Below are positions 1 to 9,400 of a stretch of 64,000 bases of DNA, piece by piece. Made by a program: the position numbers and the translations under genes. This DNA is from Bacillus pinisoli (GTDB lineage Bacteria; Bacillota; Bacilli; Bacillales; SA4): assembly GCF_023036475.1 (NCBI RefSeq), contig NZ_JAJQKI010000001.1:186001-250000 (forward strand). Reading direction: 5' to 3'. Positions within the stretch are counted from its first letter, which is position 1, and every line of letters starts with the position of its first letter. The notes under the pieces were generated by a model. The model was not told where the DNA came from and did no database searches. It saw only the letters and a list, made by a program, of their open reading frames with translations.

Positions 1-469
1 GTGTCCTCGGATTTTCATAATCTATGAAATCAACATTTCGATATCCTCCAGCTAACAGAACCGTCTGTATGCTTGGATCGGCAATCATCATATCTTTGGC
101 CACTTTCAAAGCCATTACTGTTGTACTGCACCTTAAAGCAACATCATATGCCCAGGCATTTAAAGCTCCCACTTCCTGCTGTAGCTTAATTCCTGCAGTC
201 CAGAGCGGATATTCTTTGTGCTCTTCACCAATATAAATCACTAAATCAATATCTAAAGGATCAATCTCAGCGCGCTTGATTGCTTGCCTTGCTGCTTGGA
301 TTCCCATTTGACACGTATGGTCATCTGGCCCTGGCACCGGTTTTTGTTTTATGCCTAGCTTCTGTTCGACCACCTCTATGGGAATGCCGGACTTCTCAGA
401 TAGTTCTTCACTTTTCATCACAGTCTCCGGAATATACATTCCGACACTTCTAATTCCAATAGATGCCAC
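1..469 (-). CDS. 3-oxoacyl-ACP synthase III (KAS III/FabH)-like protein, partial
   Basis: The gene reads leftwards out of the window, so only about the first 156 codons are visible. I place the start at GTG 469 because AGGAG lies 11 nt upstream. The N-terminus (ASIGIRSVGMYIPETVM) is the usual opening of thiolase-fold KAS III or HMG-CoA synthase-like enzymes. Cys114, in the context DVALRCST, matches the position of the FabH nucleophile (about residue 112). The catalytic His and Asn lie outside the window. The gene is last visible in the liv operon, 6 bp after the 59-aa gene, which suggests acyl-CoA chemistry linked to the imported substrate. The exact substrate is unknown. A ketothiolase-like or HMG-CoA synthase-like role is the main alternative. 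Confidence 0.75.
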   Translation of the reverse strand, partial: MASIGIRSVGMYIPETVMKSEELSEKSGIPIEVVEQKLGIKQKPVPGPDDHTCQMGIQAARQAIKRAEIDPLDIDLVIYIGEEHKEYPLWTAGIKLQQEVGALNAWAYDVALRCSTTVMALKVAKDMMIADPSIQTVLLAGGYRNVDFIDYENPRT

Positions 470-475
470 CTAACT

Positions 476-655
476 TCACTCTCCTAAAACCCGCTTCATA
501 TAAATCAACATATCTTCTAAACTTTGAACTGATATTTCTTCTTCCCCTTGTACATGCTTTATTTTGATTCTCCACAGCTTTTTACCGGTTACTTCTTGAA
601 CTTCAATACAATTACACCTGATGACAAAAGACGAGATTTGTTGTGTATCGTCCAT
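476..655 (-). CDS. Small protein of unknown function (59 aa)
   Basis: The open frame can be extended upstream into livM, but the start at ATG 655 (MDDTQQISSF) is preferred. It lies 7 bp after the livM stop and has GAGGT just upstream. The predicted protein is short, soluble and contains two Cys (about residues 14 and 16 in RCNCIEV). It lies between livM and the KAS III-like gene and is surely co-transcribed with them. I do not recognise the family. A small partner or zinc-ribbon-like accessory of the downstream enzyme is possible but unproven. Confidence 0.55.
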   Translation of the reverse strand: MDDTQQISSFVIRCNCIEVQEVTGKKLWRIKIKHVQGEEEISVQSLEDMLIYMKRVLGE

Positions 656-662
656 CACTGTT

Positions 663-1688
663 CTACCTCGACACATCGACTTTTTGCTCAGCATGCTTTG
701 TAACTTTTCTAGACTGCTTACGATTTTCAAACAAATCCTTAACCGTTCCGACAATCCCTTTTGGGAAGAACATTACGGCTAAAATATATATAATTCCGAA
801 GAAGATGATCCATCTTTCAAATATCCAATGAACCTTTGCTAAGTCAGTAAGCCAGTGGTGAGCCCACTCTATTAGCCCCGCCCCAATAATCGCTCCGACT
901 AAAGTTCCTACTCCTCCAATAATTGTCATTAATAAAGCATCTAACGTAATATCCATTGTAAATACTGACGTGTTAACAAAACGTAATGTCAGTACATAAA
1001 AAGAACCTGCAAGACTAGCTATAATACCTGCGACAATACTAGCAAACACCTTATAATGAAGGATTTTATAGCCTAATGACTCCGTTCTAGATTCGTTTTC
1101 TCTAACAGCCTGTAGCACCTTTCCTACAGGTGAATTTGTGAAGCGTTTCAATGCAAAAAACACAAGAATCATGAGAAGTAGTGTTGTAAAATATAAGATT
1201 TCACGTTCTTTTAACGCATCTGGTATCCCAAATGTAAAACCATCGTTACCACCAGTTAACGATCTCCACTTTTGCGCACCTACTAAAAACAACCCAGCGA
1301 ACGCCAAGGTTAGCATTGCATAGAAATGACTTTTAAGTCTTAACGATAAGACCCCTACGATGAAACTAACAATAGCTGCAATAATGACGCCAATTACGAT
1401 CCCAATAACCAGTGATAGGAATGTTGCATCCATTCGATCTAGTACGACTGCCGTCGAATAAGCACCAATCCCAAAAAACATGGCATGACCAAACGAAACA
1501 ATTCCTGTGTAACCAAGCAGTAAATCATAGCTCATCGCTAAAACAGCAAAAATGAAGATTTGTGTAAATAAGATCAGCAGCTGCCTTTCATCATTGATAA
1601 ATGGAAATATCAGTAACAATACTCCTACTAATCCATAATAAAAGGTTGGTTTTTGTAAGCTATTCTGCACAATATTCATTGCTCTCAC
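663..1688 (-). CDS. livM: Branched-chain amino acid ABC transporter, permease LivM
   Basis: This is a 341-aa polytopic membrane protein of the LivM type, one of two permease subunits that form the channel of a high-affinity importer for branched-chain amino acids or related carboxylates. It shows about eight hydrophobic segments and the family stretch YDLLLGYTGIVSFGHAMFFG near residues 53-72, followed later by the conserved VRENESRTESLGY cytoplasmic loop. Length is normal for the family. It overlaps livH by 4 bp (ATGA-type coupling). The substrate cannot be read from sequence. Linkage to a KAS III-like enzyme leaves room for a non-amino-acid substrate such as a short organic acid. Confidence 0.9.
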   Translation of the reverse strand: MRAMNIVQNSLQKPTFYYGLVGVLLLIFPFINDERQLLILFTQIFIFAVLAMSYDLLLGYTGIVSFGHAMFFGIGAYSTAVVLDRMDATFLSLVIGIVIGVIIAAIVSFIVGVLSLRLKSHFYAMLTLAFAGLFLVGAQKWRSLTGGNDGFTFGIPDALKEREILYFTTLLLMILVFFALKRFTNSPVGKVLQAVRENESRTESLGYKILHYKVFASIVAGIIASLAGSFYVLTLRFVNTSVFTMDITLDALLMTIIGGVGTLVGAIIGAGLIEWAHHWLTDLAKVHWIFERWIIFFGIIYILAVMFFPKGIVGTVKDLFENRKQSRKVTKHAEQKVDVSR

Positions 1689-2545
1689 CCCTTTGTCTGG
1701 AAAAGTCCCTGTGGTCTAAAAATAAGGACAATTACCATTAATAGCATATTAACTGCCAGAGAAAGCTCAGGAACATAATAAGCCATAAAAGAACCTGACA
1801 ATCCTACTAAAATAGCAGCTAATACAGAGCCAGTAATATTACCCATACCGCCAATAACAACCACGATAAAAGCAAGAATCCCAAACTCTAATCCCATTTC
1901 TGCATATATAACTCCTGAGTATGGTCCGAGTAGCACTCCACCAAGTGCAGCCATAGCAGAACCAATCATAAATACAAACATAAACACTTTTTTAATATTA
2001 ATTCCTAAAGCCTGCACCATCTCTTTATCCATAACACCCGCTCTAACAATTAATCCAAGTTTTGTTTTTGTTAATAACAAGTGAATGCCTAAAAAGACAA
2101 GAGCACCTACTAAGATAATAAATAGACGGTATTTGATAACTATCACTCCGCCCCACTCCCAGCTACCTGATAGCCACTCTGGCGTAGTCGAGCTTAATTG
2201 GTTTGGACCCCACACAACCTTTAGTAATTCACTTAAAACAAGCATGACTCCAAGTGTTATTAAAATTTGTTGAACATGATTACCGTACACGGGCTTAATA
2301 ATGAATCGTTCCATTAACAAACCTAGAATAAGTCCTACGACAATTCCACTCACAATTCCAACAAAAAAATTACCTGTAATTCCGTATGACCAAGCCCCTG
2401 CATAAGCACCCCATGCAAATAAGCCACCATGAGCAAAATTCAGCACGTCCATTAATCCAAAAATTAAGGTTAAACCTGCTGCTAATAAAAAAATCAACAT
2501 ACCCGTTGCCAATCCATTAATGGCAAGGTTTAATAAAACATCCAT
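1685..2545 (-). CDS. livH: Branched-chain amino acid ABC transporter, permease LivH
   Basis: This 286-aa membrane protein is the second permease subunit. It has the LivH hallmarks: an N-terminal NGLATGMLIFLLAAGLTLIFG helix, the GLMDVLNFAHGG motif, and the GLIVRAGVMDKEMVQALGIN cytoplasmic segment that contacts the ATPases. Start at ATG 2545 is supported by an upstream GAGGAGG-type site. The gene lies 21 bp downstream of livF and overlaps livM, so the two permeases are translationally coupled. Length is typical. Confidence 0.92.
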   Translation of the reverse strand: MDVLLNLAINGLATGMLIFLLAAGLTLIFGLMDVLNFAHGGLFAWGAYAGAWSYGITGNFFVGIVSGIVVGLILGLLMERFIIKPVYGNHVQQILITLGVMLVLSELLKVVWGPNQLSSTTPEWLSGSWEWGGVIVIKYRLFIILVGALVFLGIHLLLTKTKLGLIVRAGVMDKEMVQALGINIKKVFMFVFMIGSAMAALGGVLLGPYSGVIYAEMGLEFGILAFIVVVIGGMGNITGSVLAAILVGLSGSFMAYYVPELSLAVNMLLMVIVLIFRPQGLFQTKG

Positions 2546-2566
2546 TTGCTGACCTCCTCTCTTACC

Positions 2567-3268
2567 TTACGCAATACCTAAATATTTTTGACGAAGCATT
2601 TGATCTTCTTTTAGTAATGACATTTGACCATCTAAGACCGTTCTACCATCATCCACGATATAAAAATAATCGCCAATGGTACTCGCCATCATGAAATTCT
2701 GTTCCACAAGGATAATAGTTGCTTCCTTTTTTAGTTCCTGAATGGCATTCATCACACTCTCTACAACAATAGGGGCAAGTCCCTTACTTGGTTCATCTAT
2801 TAATAAAAGCTCATTATTACCGACAAATGCCCTCGCCATAGACAGCATTTGCTTTTGTCCACCACTCAGAGTTCCACCCGCTTTTTTCCAAAACTTCTTT
2901 AAGTCCGGAAAAAGAGTTAAAATCCAGTCCAGTTTTTCCATTGTTTCTTTATTCTGGTCTTGCATCGCAACCTTCATATTCTCTTCAACTGTTAAACCAC
3001 TAAAAATCCCTTGATTTTCTGGAACATACCCAATCCCACGCTTTGCGATTTCATAGGTAGGTAGCCCTTGTATCTCTTGGTTATTAAAGAAAATCTTGCC
3101 ATTTGAAGCTGGATTCAAGCCCATAATAGATCTAAGTGTCGTTGTTTTCCCTGCACCATTACGACCTAATAACACAGTTACTTCTCCTTTTTTTGCAACA
3201 AAGGACACACCCTGTAATATGTGGTATTGCTCAATGTACGTTTCGATATTCTCTACCTTAAGAAGCAT
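2567..3268 (-). CDS. livF: Branched-chain amino acid ABC transporter, ATPase LivF
   Basis: This 233-aa ABC ATPase has Walker A GRNGAGKTT (about residues 35-43), signature LSGGQKQM and Walker B LLIDEPSKGLAP. It belongs to the LivF group, which pairs with LivG to energise LivHM. It overlaps the 3' end of livG by 11 bp, which indicates translational coupling. No essential motif is missing. Acts at the inner face of the cell membrane. Confidence 0.93.
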   Translation of the reverse strand: MLLKVENIETYIEQYHILQGVSFVAKKGEVTVLLGRNGAGKTTTLRSIMGLNPASNGKIFFNNQEIQGLPTYEIAKRGIGYVPENQGIFSGLTVEENMKVAMQDQNKETMEKLDWILTLFPDLKKFWKKAGGTLSGGQKQMLSMARAFVGNNELLLIDEPSKGLAPIVVESVMNAIQELKKEATIILVEQNFMMASTIGDYFYIVDDGRTVLDGQMSLLKEDQMLRQKYLGIA

Positions 3269-4019
3269 CGTGTAAGCCCCCTAAATACGCTTTTTGTACC
3301 GTTTCGTTCTCCATAATCTCCTGTGGTGATCCATCTGCTAATAGACCCCCATTAAACAAAACCGTTACAGAATCGGATAAATCCATAATCATATCCATTT
3401 TGTGTTCAATTAAAATAATTGTCTTTGATCCTTCTTCTTTAATTTGCCGAATAACCTCTAAGATCGTTGGCACTTCTTCAATTGACATCCCAGCTGTTGG
3501 TTCATCTAGTAAAATAACTTCTGTATCAAGTGCTAACAACATAGCAATCTCAAGCTTTCTTTTTTCACCATGTGCTAAATTTTTTGCAAGAGCAGTAGCT
3601 TTCTTTTCTAATAACACTTTCTTTAATAACTCATAGGCTTCCTCTTCAAGTCCTTTAATAGATTGAAAATGAGAAAAGAAGTTATAGAGAATTCCTTTTT
3701 TAGACTGCACAGCTAACCTTACATTTTCAAGAACTGTTAAATTAGGAAATACATTCGTGATCTGAAAAGATCGGCCGATCCCTTTTCTTGCTCGTTCTGT
3801 TGGAGATAATCGAGTGATACTTTCTCCTTTTAATAGTACATCTCCCTTTGTAGGGGATAGCTGACCACTTAACAGATTAAAAAAAGTTGTTTTTCCTGCA
3901 CCATTTGGACCAATTATAGATTTGAAATGACGGGAGGGAACCGAAAAATTCACTTCATTAACCGCTACATGTGCTCCAAACGAAATGGTTAAATCCTTGG
4001 TCTCAATTATTTTTTCCAA
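3258..4019 (-). CDS. livG: Branched-chain amino acid ABC transporter, ATPase LivG
   Basis: This 253-aa ABC ATPase has Walker A GPNGAGKTT (about residues 37-45), a LivG-type signature LAHGEKRKLEIAM in place of the canonical LSGGQ, and Walker B VILLDEPTAGMS. The degenerate signature is characteristic of LivG rather than a defect. It is the first ATPase gene after livJ and is separated from it by a 71-bp gap that contains a terminator-like hairpin, so the permease/ATPase genes may be expressed below the binding protein. Confidence 0.93.
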   Translation of the reverse strand: MEKIIETKDLTISFGAHVAVNEVNFSVPSRHFKSIIGPNGAGKTTFFNLLSGQLSPTKGDVLLKGESITRLSPTERARKGIGRSFQITNVFPNLTVLENVRLAVQSKKGILYNFFSHFQSIKGLEEEAYELLKKVLLEKKATALAKNLAHGEKRKLEIAMLLALDTEVILLDEPTAGMSIEEVPTILEVIRQIKEEGSKTIILIEHKMDMIMDLSDSVTVLFNGGLLADGSPQEIMENETVQKAYLGGLHDAS

Positions 4020-4042
4020 ACTCTTTCACCTACCTGATTAGA

Positions 4043-4078
4043 ATAAAAGGAACTTAAGGTATACAACCAAAAGTTCCC
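4043..4078 (-). terminator. Terminator-like hairpin between livJ and livG
   Basis: Inverted arms GGAACTT at 4049-4055 and AAGTTCC at 4071-4077 are followed, in the minus direction, by TTTTATT. The hairpin lies inside the operon, directly after the livJ stop. The likely role is partial termination or 3'-end protection that gives excess binding protein over permease. Confidence 0.6.
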
Positions 4079-4090
4079 TAACCTTATTTC

Positions 4091-5347
4091 TTACTTATTA
4101 CGAACGGGTGGAGCTGTTTCTTCTGGTGATAGCTCACGAATTAAAACAGGAACTGGATAATCTACACCATCCACCTTTTCAAGCTTTACAGCATATAACG
4201 TTTGAAGTGCCTGATGATCCTCTGCTCTAAACGTCATTTTGCCTTTTGGCGTTTCGAAGCTCATCCCTTCCATTGCAGAAATCAGGGTGTCCGCTTCTGT
4301 ATTTCCTTCTGTTTTCTTAATTGCTTCAACAATGGCAAGTGCTGCACTCATTCCACCTGGTGTGAATAAGTCAGGTACGGCACCATTGTGGCGCTTCTTA
4401 TGCTCTTCAACTAACCAATTATTAATATCGTTTTGTGGTAATGTATGATAGTAAACGGTGAATCCTTCCATGCCTACAAGTGCATTCATTGTAGATAGGG
4501 CTGCAATATCAGGAGCACCTGTTGAGATCTTAATTCCTTTTTCTTGAACCTTCATATCTGAAATTTGGTTCCAAGGAGAGTTTGCTCCTGCCCAAACAAC
4601 AAATAAGTAATCAGGCTTTGCTTCAATAATCTTTTGAATATTTGACGTAAAGTCTGTTGCAGCAGGATCTGCAAATTCTTGATGCACGACTTCTGCACCT
4701 AATTTTTCTGCTGCTTCTTTAAATGCTGCAATTCCATCTTGACCGAAAGAAGAATCCGGAGCTAATGTTGCAATCTTTACTCCATCTTTCGCGATAGCTG
4801 CTGCTCCAGCTACGGCATCTTGAGAAGAGTTACGAGCTGTTCTAAACACATACTTATTCCATTCAGAACCTGTGATACTATCAGCAACGGCTGGTTCTAC
4901 CACCATAACCGTTTCATATTCTTCAGCTAATGGAAGAACTGCTAGAGTGTCACCTGAGCTAGAAGAGCCTACTAGGAAATCAACTTCATCTTCTTCTAAT
5001 AATTTTGTCGCTTTCTGAATAGCTACTTCAGGTTTTGTTTCAGTATCTTCTACAATGAATTCAATTTTTTGACCGTTGATTTCCATCGTTCCATCTGTTC
5101 CATAATCTAAACCAAGTTCAAAACCACTCACTGTTTGTTTTCCATATGCTTCAAGGGCCCCTGTTAATGATGCAAGTACACCAATCTTAATTGGTTCCTT
5201 TTCAGCAGTCTCTTCTCCTCCTGATTTCCCTTCAGTTCCCGATCCGCTTCCCTCATTTGAAACCGTACCAGAACCACCACATGCTGATAAGAGAAGAAGA
5301 AAGGCCATCATAAACGGAAACAATCCATGCCATTTCTTTTTACCCAT
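4091..5347 (-). CDS. livJ: Branched-chain amino acid ABC transporter, substrate-binding lipoprotein
   Basis: The start is placed at ATG 5347 (MGKKKWHGL...) because AAGGGGG lies at the right distance. The longer open frame would bury the signal peptide. The signal peptide ends in the lipobox LLSAC, so the mature protein is a lipid-anchored 418-aa precursor. It is followed by a Ser/Gly/Glu linker and a type I periplasmic binding fold (IKIGVLASLTGALEAYGKQ, then the ligand-site region LVGSSSSGDTLAVLPLAEE). This is the first gene of the liv operon and the receptor for the imported ligand. Binding proteins of this family also take amides and aromatic acids, so the substrate is open. Confidence 0.92.
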   Translation of the reverse strand: MGKKKWHGLFPFMMAFLLLLSACGGSGTVSNEGSGSGTEGKSGGEETAEKEPIKIGVLASLTGALEAYGKQTVSGFELGLDYGTDGTMEINGQKIEFIVEDTETKPEVAIQKATKLLEEDEVDFLVGSSSSGDTLAVLPLAEEYETVMVVEPAVADSITGSEWNKYVFRTARNSSQDAVAGAAAIAKDGVKIATLAPDSSFGQDGIAAFKEAAEKLGAEVVHQEFADPAATDFTSNIQKIIEAKPDYLFVVWAGANSPWNQISDMKVQEKGIKISTGAPDIAALSTMNALVGMEGFTVYYHTLPQNDINNWLVEEHKKRHNGAVPDLFTPGGMSAALAIVEAIKKTEGNTEADTLISAMEGMSFETPKGKMTFRAEDHQALQTLYAVKLEKVDGVDYPVPVLIRELSPEETAPPVRNK

Positions 5348-5380
5348 ACTCAATTTCCCCCTTTTCATTACATCTCCATT

Positions 5381-5394
5381 ACGTTTGGAAACGT
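5381..5394. promoter_or_regulatory. Perfect inverted repeat in the livJ leader
   Basis: The sequence ACGTTTGGAAACGT is a 6-2-6 inverted repeat starting 34 bp upstream of the chosen livJ start. It has the size and position of a repressor or activator operator in a 5' leader. I cannot assign it to a known regulator. It does not match the FadR box seen upstream of lcfB. Confidence 0.4.
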
Positions 5395-5434
5395 TAACCA
5401 TACTGTATTCGGTCAAAGTTACAAATGAGTTACA

Positions 5435-6246
5435 CGAAAAGCTGAAGCGCCTTGCTCAGGCCCGACAAGCAAATGTTCCTAAGCAAAGAAAAGGGTGGTC
5501 TTTCCCTTTTATTTGCTTAGGGTTATTTGACTCGAGGGCCTAGGCGCTGAAGCTAGACAATACGAAAAGCTGAAGCGCCTTGCTTAGCTCCGACAAGCAA
5601 ATGTTCTTCGGCCAATAAAAGGTGCCTTTCCCTTTTATTGGCCGAGGGTTATTTGACTCGAGGAGCTAGGCGCTGAAGCGAGACAATACGAAAAGCTGAA
5701 GCGCCCTGCTTAGCACCGACAAGCAAATGTTCCTCGGCCAATAAAAGGTGCCTTTCCCTTTTATTGGCCGAGGGTTATTTGGCTCGAGGGCCTAGGCGCT
5801 GAAGCTAGACAATACGAAAAGCTGAAGCGCCTTGCTTAGCTCCGACAAGCAAATGTTCCTCGGCCAATAAAAGGTGCCTTTCCCTTTTATTGGCCGAGGG
5901 TTATTTGGCTCGAGGGCCTAGGCGCTGAAGCTAGACAATACGAAAAGCTGAAGCGCCTTGCTCAGGCCCGACAAGCAAATGTTCCTAAGCAAAGAAAAGG
6001 GTGGTCTTTCCCTTTTCTTTGCTTAGGGTTATTTGACTCGAGGGCCTAGGCGCTGAAGCTAGACAATACGAAAAGCTGAAGCGCCTTGCTCAGGCCCGAC
6101 AAGCAAATGTTCCTAAGCAAAGAAAAGGGTGATCTTTCCCTTTTATTTGCTTAGGGTTATTTGACTCGAGGGCCTAGGCGCTGAAGCTAGACAATACGAA
6201 AAGCTGAAGCGCCTTGCTTAGCTCCGACAAGCAAATGTTCCTCGGT
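5435..6246. repeat. Tandem array of six and a half 126-128 bp hairpin units
   Basis: Units start at 5435, 5563, 5689, 5815, 5941, 6069 and 6197. The last is cut short near 6246. Each unit opens with CGAAAAGCTGAAGCGCC, closes with GGCGCTGAAGC(T/G)AGACAAT, and holds a long central inverted repeat. Two stem versions exist. Copies 1, 5 and 6 have CCTAAGCAAAG paired with a TTTGCTTAGG arm. Copies 2-4 have CGGCCAATAAAAGG paired with CCTTTTATTGGCCG. Both arms change together, so pairing is kept. No coding frame is evident. The array lies between the regulator gene and livJ, so it is in the livJ upstream region. Confidence 0.9.
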
Positions 6247-6260
6247 CAAGGATGACAAAA

Positions 6261-6431
6261 CGCAAGAATATTACATCAACCCGCAAGAATAACTGATAAA
6301 GTTGCAAGTAATTGACTCAAACTTGCAAGTAAATCAGCTTGTCGCAAGTATTTTCCCAAACTCGCAAATAAATGCCTTAAAGTCGCAAGAAAAACTCGTA
6401 AACTCGCAAGATAAAATCTCCATATTGCAAA
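6261..6431. repeat. Nine YGCAAR boxes at about 21-bp spacing
   Basis: The hexamer (C/T)GCAA(G/A) begins at 6261, 6282, 6303, 6324, 6343, 6363, 6384, 6405 and 6426. Intervals are 21, 21, 21, 19, 20, 21, 21 and 21 bp, which is two helical turns, so all boxes face one side of the DNA. The sequence between boxes is poorly conserved, unlike a recent tandem duplication. The array directly follows the BTAD regulator gene. It is either a phased protein-binding array or an old decayed minisatellite. Confidence 0.7.
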
Positions 6432-6494
6432 ATGAAAAGTAAACTTTACACGATAGATTCAAACTAAGGATCCCCACCCGTTAAACAACCTTCA

Positions 6495-9400
6495 TTACTG
6501 CATTTTTGTAATCATTTCATGCATTTGTTTGGTTGGTTCCATTGGTTCTACACCTAATTCTTCTTGGAGGCAATCGCAGCATTTTTTATACCACTTAATG
6601 GCTTGTGGGCGGTTATTTTTTTGATAAAAACAGAACATTAGTAAGCGATATGCCTCTTCCCATGTCCGATCTTTTGTTAAGATGTTTTCACACCAGTGGA
6701 TGGCTTCCTCATAGTTAGCGGTTTGGACAGAGAGTTGGGCCATTTTTTCAGCACCACGTAGATAGTACACTTGTAATCTTTCACGTTCGGATATACACCA
6801 GTCCTCATAGCGTCGTTCTGGTAAGTAATCGCCTTCGTAAAGTTCTAATCCCTTCGTTAAGAAACTAATTGCCTTCTCGTTATCTTTTTCTTTCAACCCC
6901 GCCCGGATCCATCGCTCAAATTCGTCAGCATCCAGATAGATACTCGCTTTCGGATTCAACCCGTATGATTGACCATCTCGGTTAAAGAAAAACGGATTAG
7001 ACCGCGCCTTTCTGTTTGGTTCAATGGCAGTATTTAGTGCGTTAAAGGCTACTTTGAAATCTCTAACTGCTGCTTTTTCTTCTGTATCGGGCCAGACAAG
7101 CGAGAATATAGTGTCCTTTTGTATGTAGTGATGTCGTTTTGTTATAAAAAGCTCAAATAATTCTCTGGCTTTAATCCGCTGCCAGTCTTTCTCTCGTACT
7201 TCTTTATCACCAATCCATACCCTAAACCTACCTAGTGATTGAATTCGTAACGTATATCCTGGATGATGATCGACATCATGATAACCTAATTCGTTTAGCA
7301 AAGAAGTCACATACTGACGTTGAATTCCTCTCGCTTGCGCCTCAATTAATAGCGGCGTCATGGACTGGAGATCTTTCGGTCCAAATGTTGTCCGGTTGGT
7401 AAAGATAAATTCATACCCTCCGATTTGCACATTATTAAGAAAGGACGTGAATGCCTCCTGAAACTTAATTTCTTTTTCTGTTTGGTAGTACAGGAATGAT
7501 TTCCACAAGTATGTGAGACAGCTTCCATACTGATCACCACAAAATTCAAATTGATCTTGTACTTTGGACAACCAATCTTCTGCTTCCTCATATTCTTCTG
7601 CGTAAAAGCAAGTTACTGCGATACACAACTGAATTAGAGCGGATAACCATAAGTCGTTTACCTGGTCGGTTTCATTCAATGCCTTTTTTCCAATTTCCAT
7701 TGCTTTTTCAAAGGCACCTTCTCTTCCGTAGAGCATGCACAGACCCATTAATGGCTCTGCCTTCCCCCTTGGCACTCGAAGGTCATCCATCATCTCCAAT
7801 GCTGTCTCATAGCATTTTTTAGCTAGTGATGGATCATAACGATCAATTAGCTGTACAGCATGCCCCATCCGAATCCAACCACACGCTTCAACAAACGGAG
7901 CCTTATAACGAATCCCCTCTTGTATGCCTGTTTCGGCTAACTCTTTTGCCTGTTCTGCCTTCCCCACAAAACTTTCAATTAAGGACAACAACAGGTTTGT
8001 CTCACGATGGGATTGCTGCAAATGTGTATGTTCAATAGGAGAATGCAACCCAAAATTCTTGGAACTTAGTAAGTTTCGTTTAGCTTCAAGAAGACTACCC
8101 GTTCTTAGTTTTAGGCGTGCCTCTAAGTTGCCAACATCATTTAATTGATAGATATTCAACGCTTTTTGAAACCACTTTTCTGCTTTTTTCGCTTGACCTG
8201 CATTTACTAGATTTTCAGCCATTAGTAAGTAGATCTTTGCTTTTTCATTTGATGAAGCGTTTTCATTTTTCTCCATAAGATCAATGGTGCGCTGAAGCAA
8301 ACGGTCTGCTTTACCTGGAGAAATCGTATCTAAATAAATATAAGCTTGCCCTTGTAACGCCTGGCATTCTCCCTTAACATCTCCAGCCTGTCTAGCCAGG
8401 ATGGCTGCTTGGTGATAATGTTCCTCTGCCTCACGGTATACACATTGATATCTGAGAACTTCTCCTTGTAGGTAATGAAGTCGGTAGAATACTCTTTTTT
8501 GGTCAGTTGAAATTCGCTGAAGTCTTTCTAGTAAACTTTCAAGTTTCCCACTCTGTATAAGAGTCTCGCCAAACTCATTTAGCAAATAGGCAATCTCTTC
8601 AAATTCCCCAATTTGTTCTAGATGATAAATGGCCAATTCCAGGTGATTGCGCTTTTTGTAAAATTGAGAAGCTCTTTTGTGCAGCTGGTTCTGTTTTGAT
8701 TGTTGTTTACTCAGTTGACGTTCAAGGAATTCCTTAAATAAGGCATGATAACGGTACTGGTCCTGCCCTATTTGCTGTAGAAATAAATTCTTTTGGATTA
8801 GTAGCTCTAGCATCTCTTTTGATCCAGAAATTCCAAGTACTTCATCACAAATGGAAGGAGTCAATTCTTCAAATATGCAAGTTTGCTCAAGAAATTGTTG
8901 AATCATTGGAGGTTGCTTTACTAGCACTTCCATTGCTAGGAACTGAAACAAATCTTCCATCGAGCTATACTTATTACGCAACAACTTTGACAAATCTCGG
9001 TGATGATTTAATTGTTGGATGACCATCTGCAAGGCAATTATCCAACCCTCTGTAAGCTCATATATTTGATTAATCTCTTTTTCTGTAAACTCTAAACTGT
9101 ACACATCTGTAAACCATGCTTCAATGTCTTCTTTTGAAAACACTAAGTCCTGTTCATTAAGTTCGAGCAAGGCACCCTTTAGCTTTAAATTGCTGATAAT
9201 ATTCCACTGTGGTCTCGTTCTACTTATGAACACTAAACGTAAATTGGTTGGTACATTTTCTAAAAACCAAAGTATCCATTCTTCTATTTGACTAGAATGC
9301 TGAACAAGATGAAAATCATCAATGATTAACAAAATCTCATGATCCATTGAGATAATCTCATTCACTAGCATTGCACTGAAGCTACGAATCTCTTCATCTC

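Noticed and set aside
6261..6431. CRISPR array
   Set aside because: Boxes are only 6 bp, period is 21 bp and no cas gene is in the window. It is not repeat-spacer architecture.
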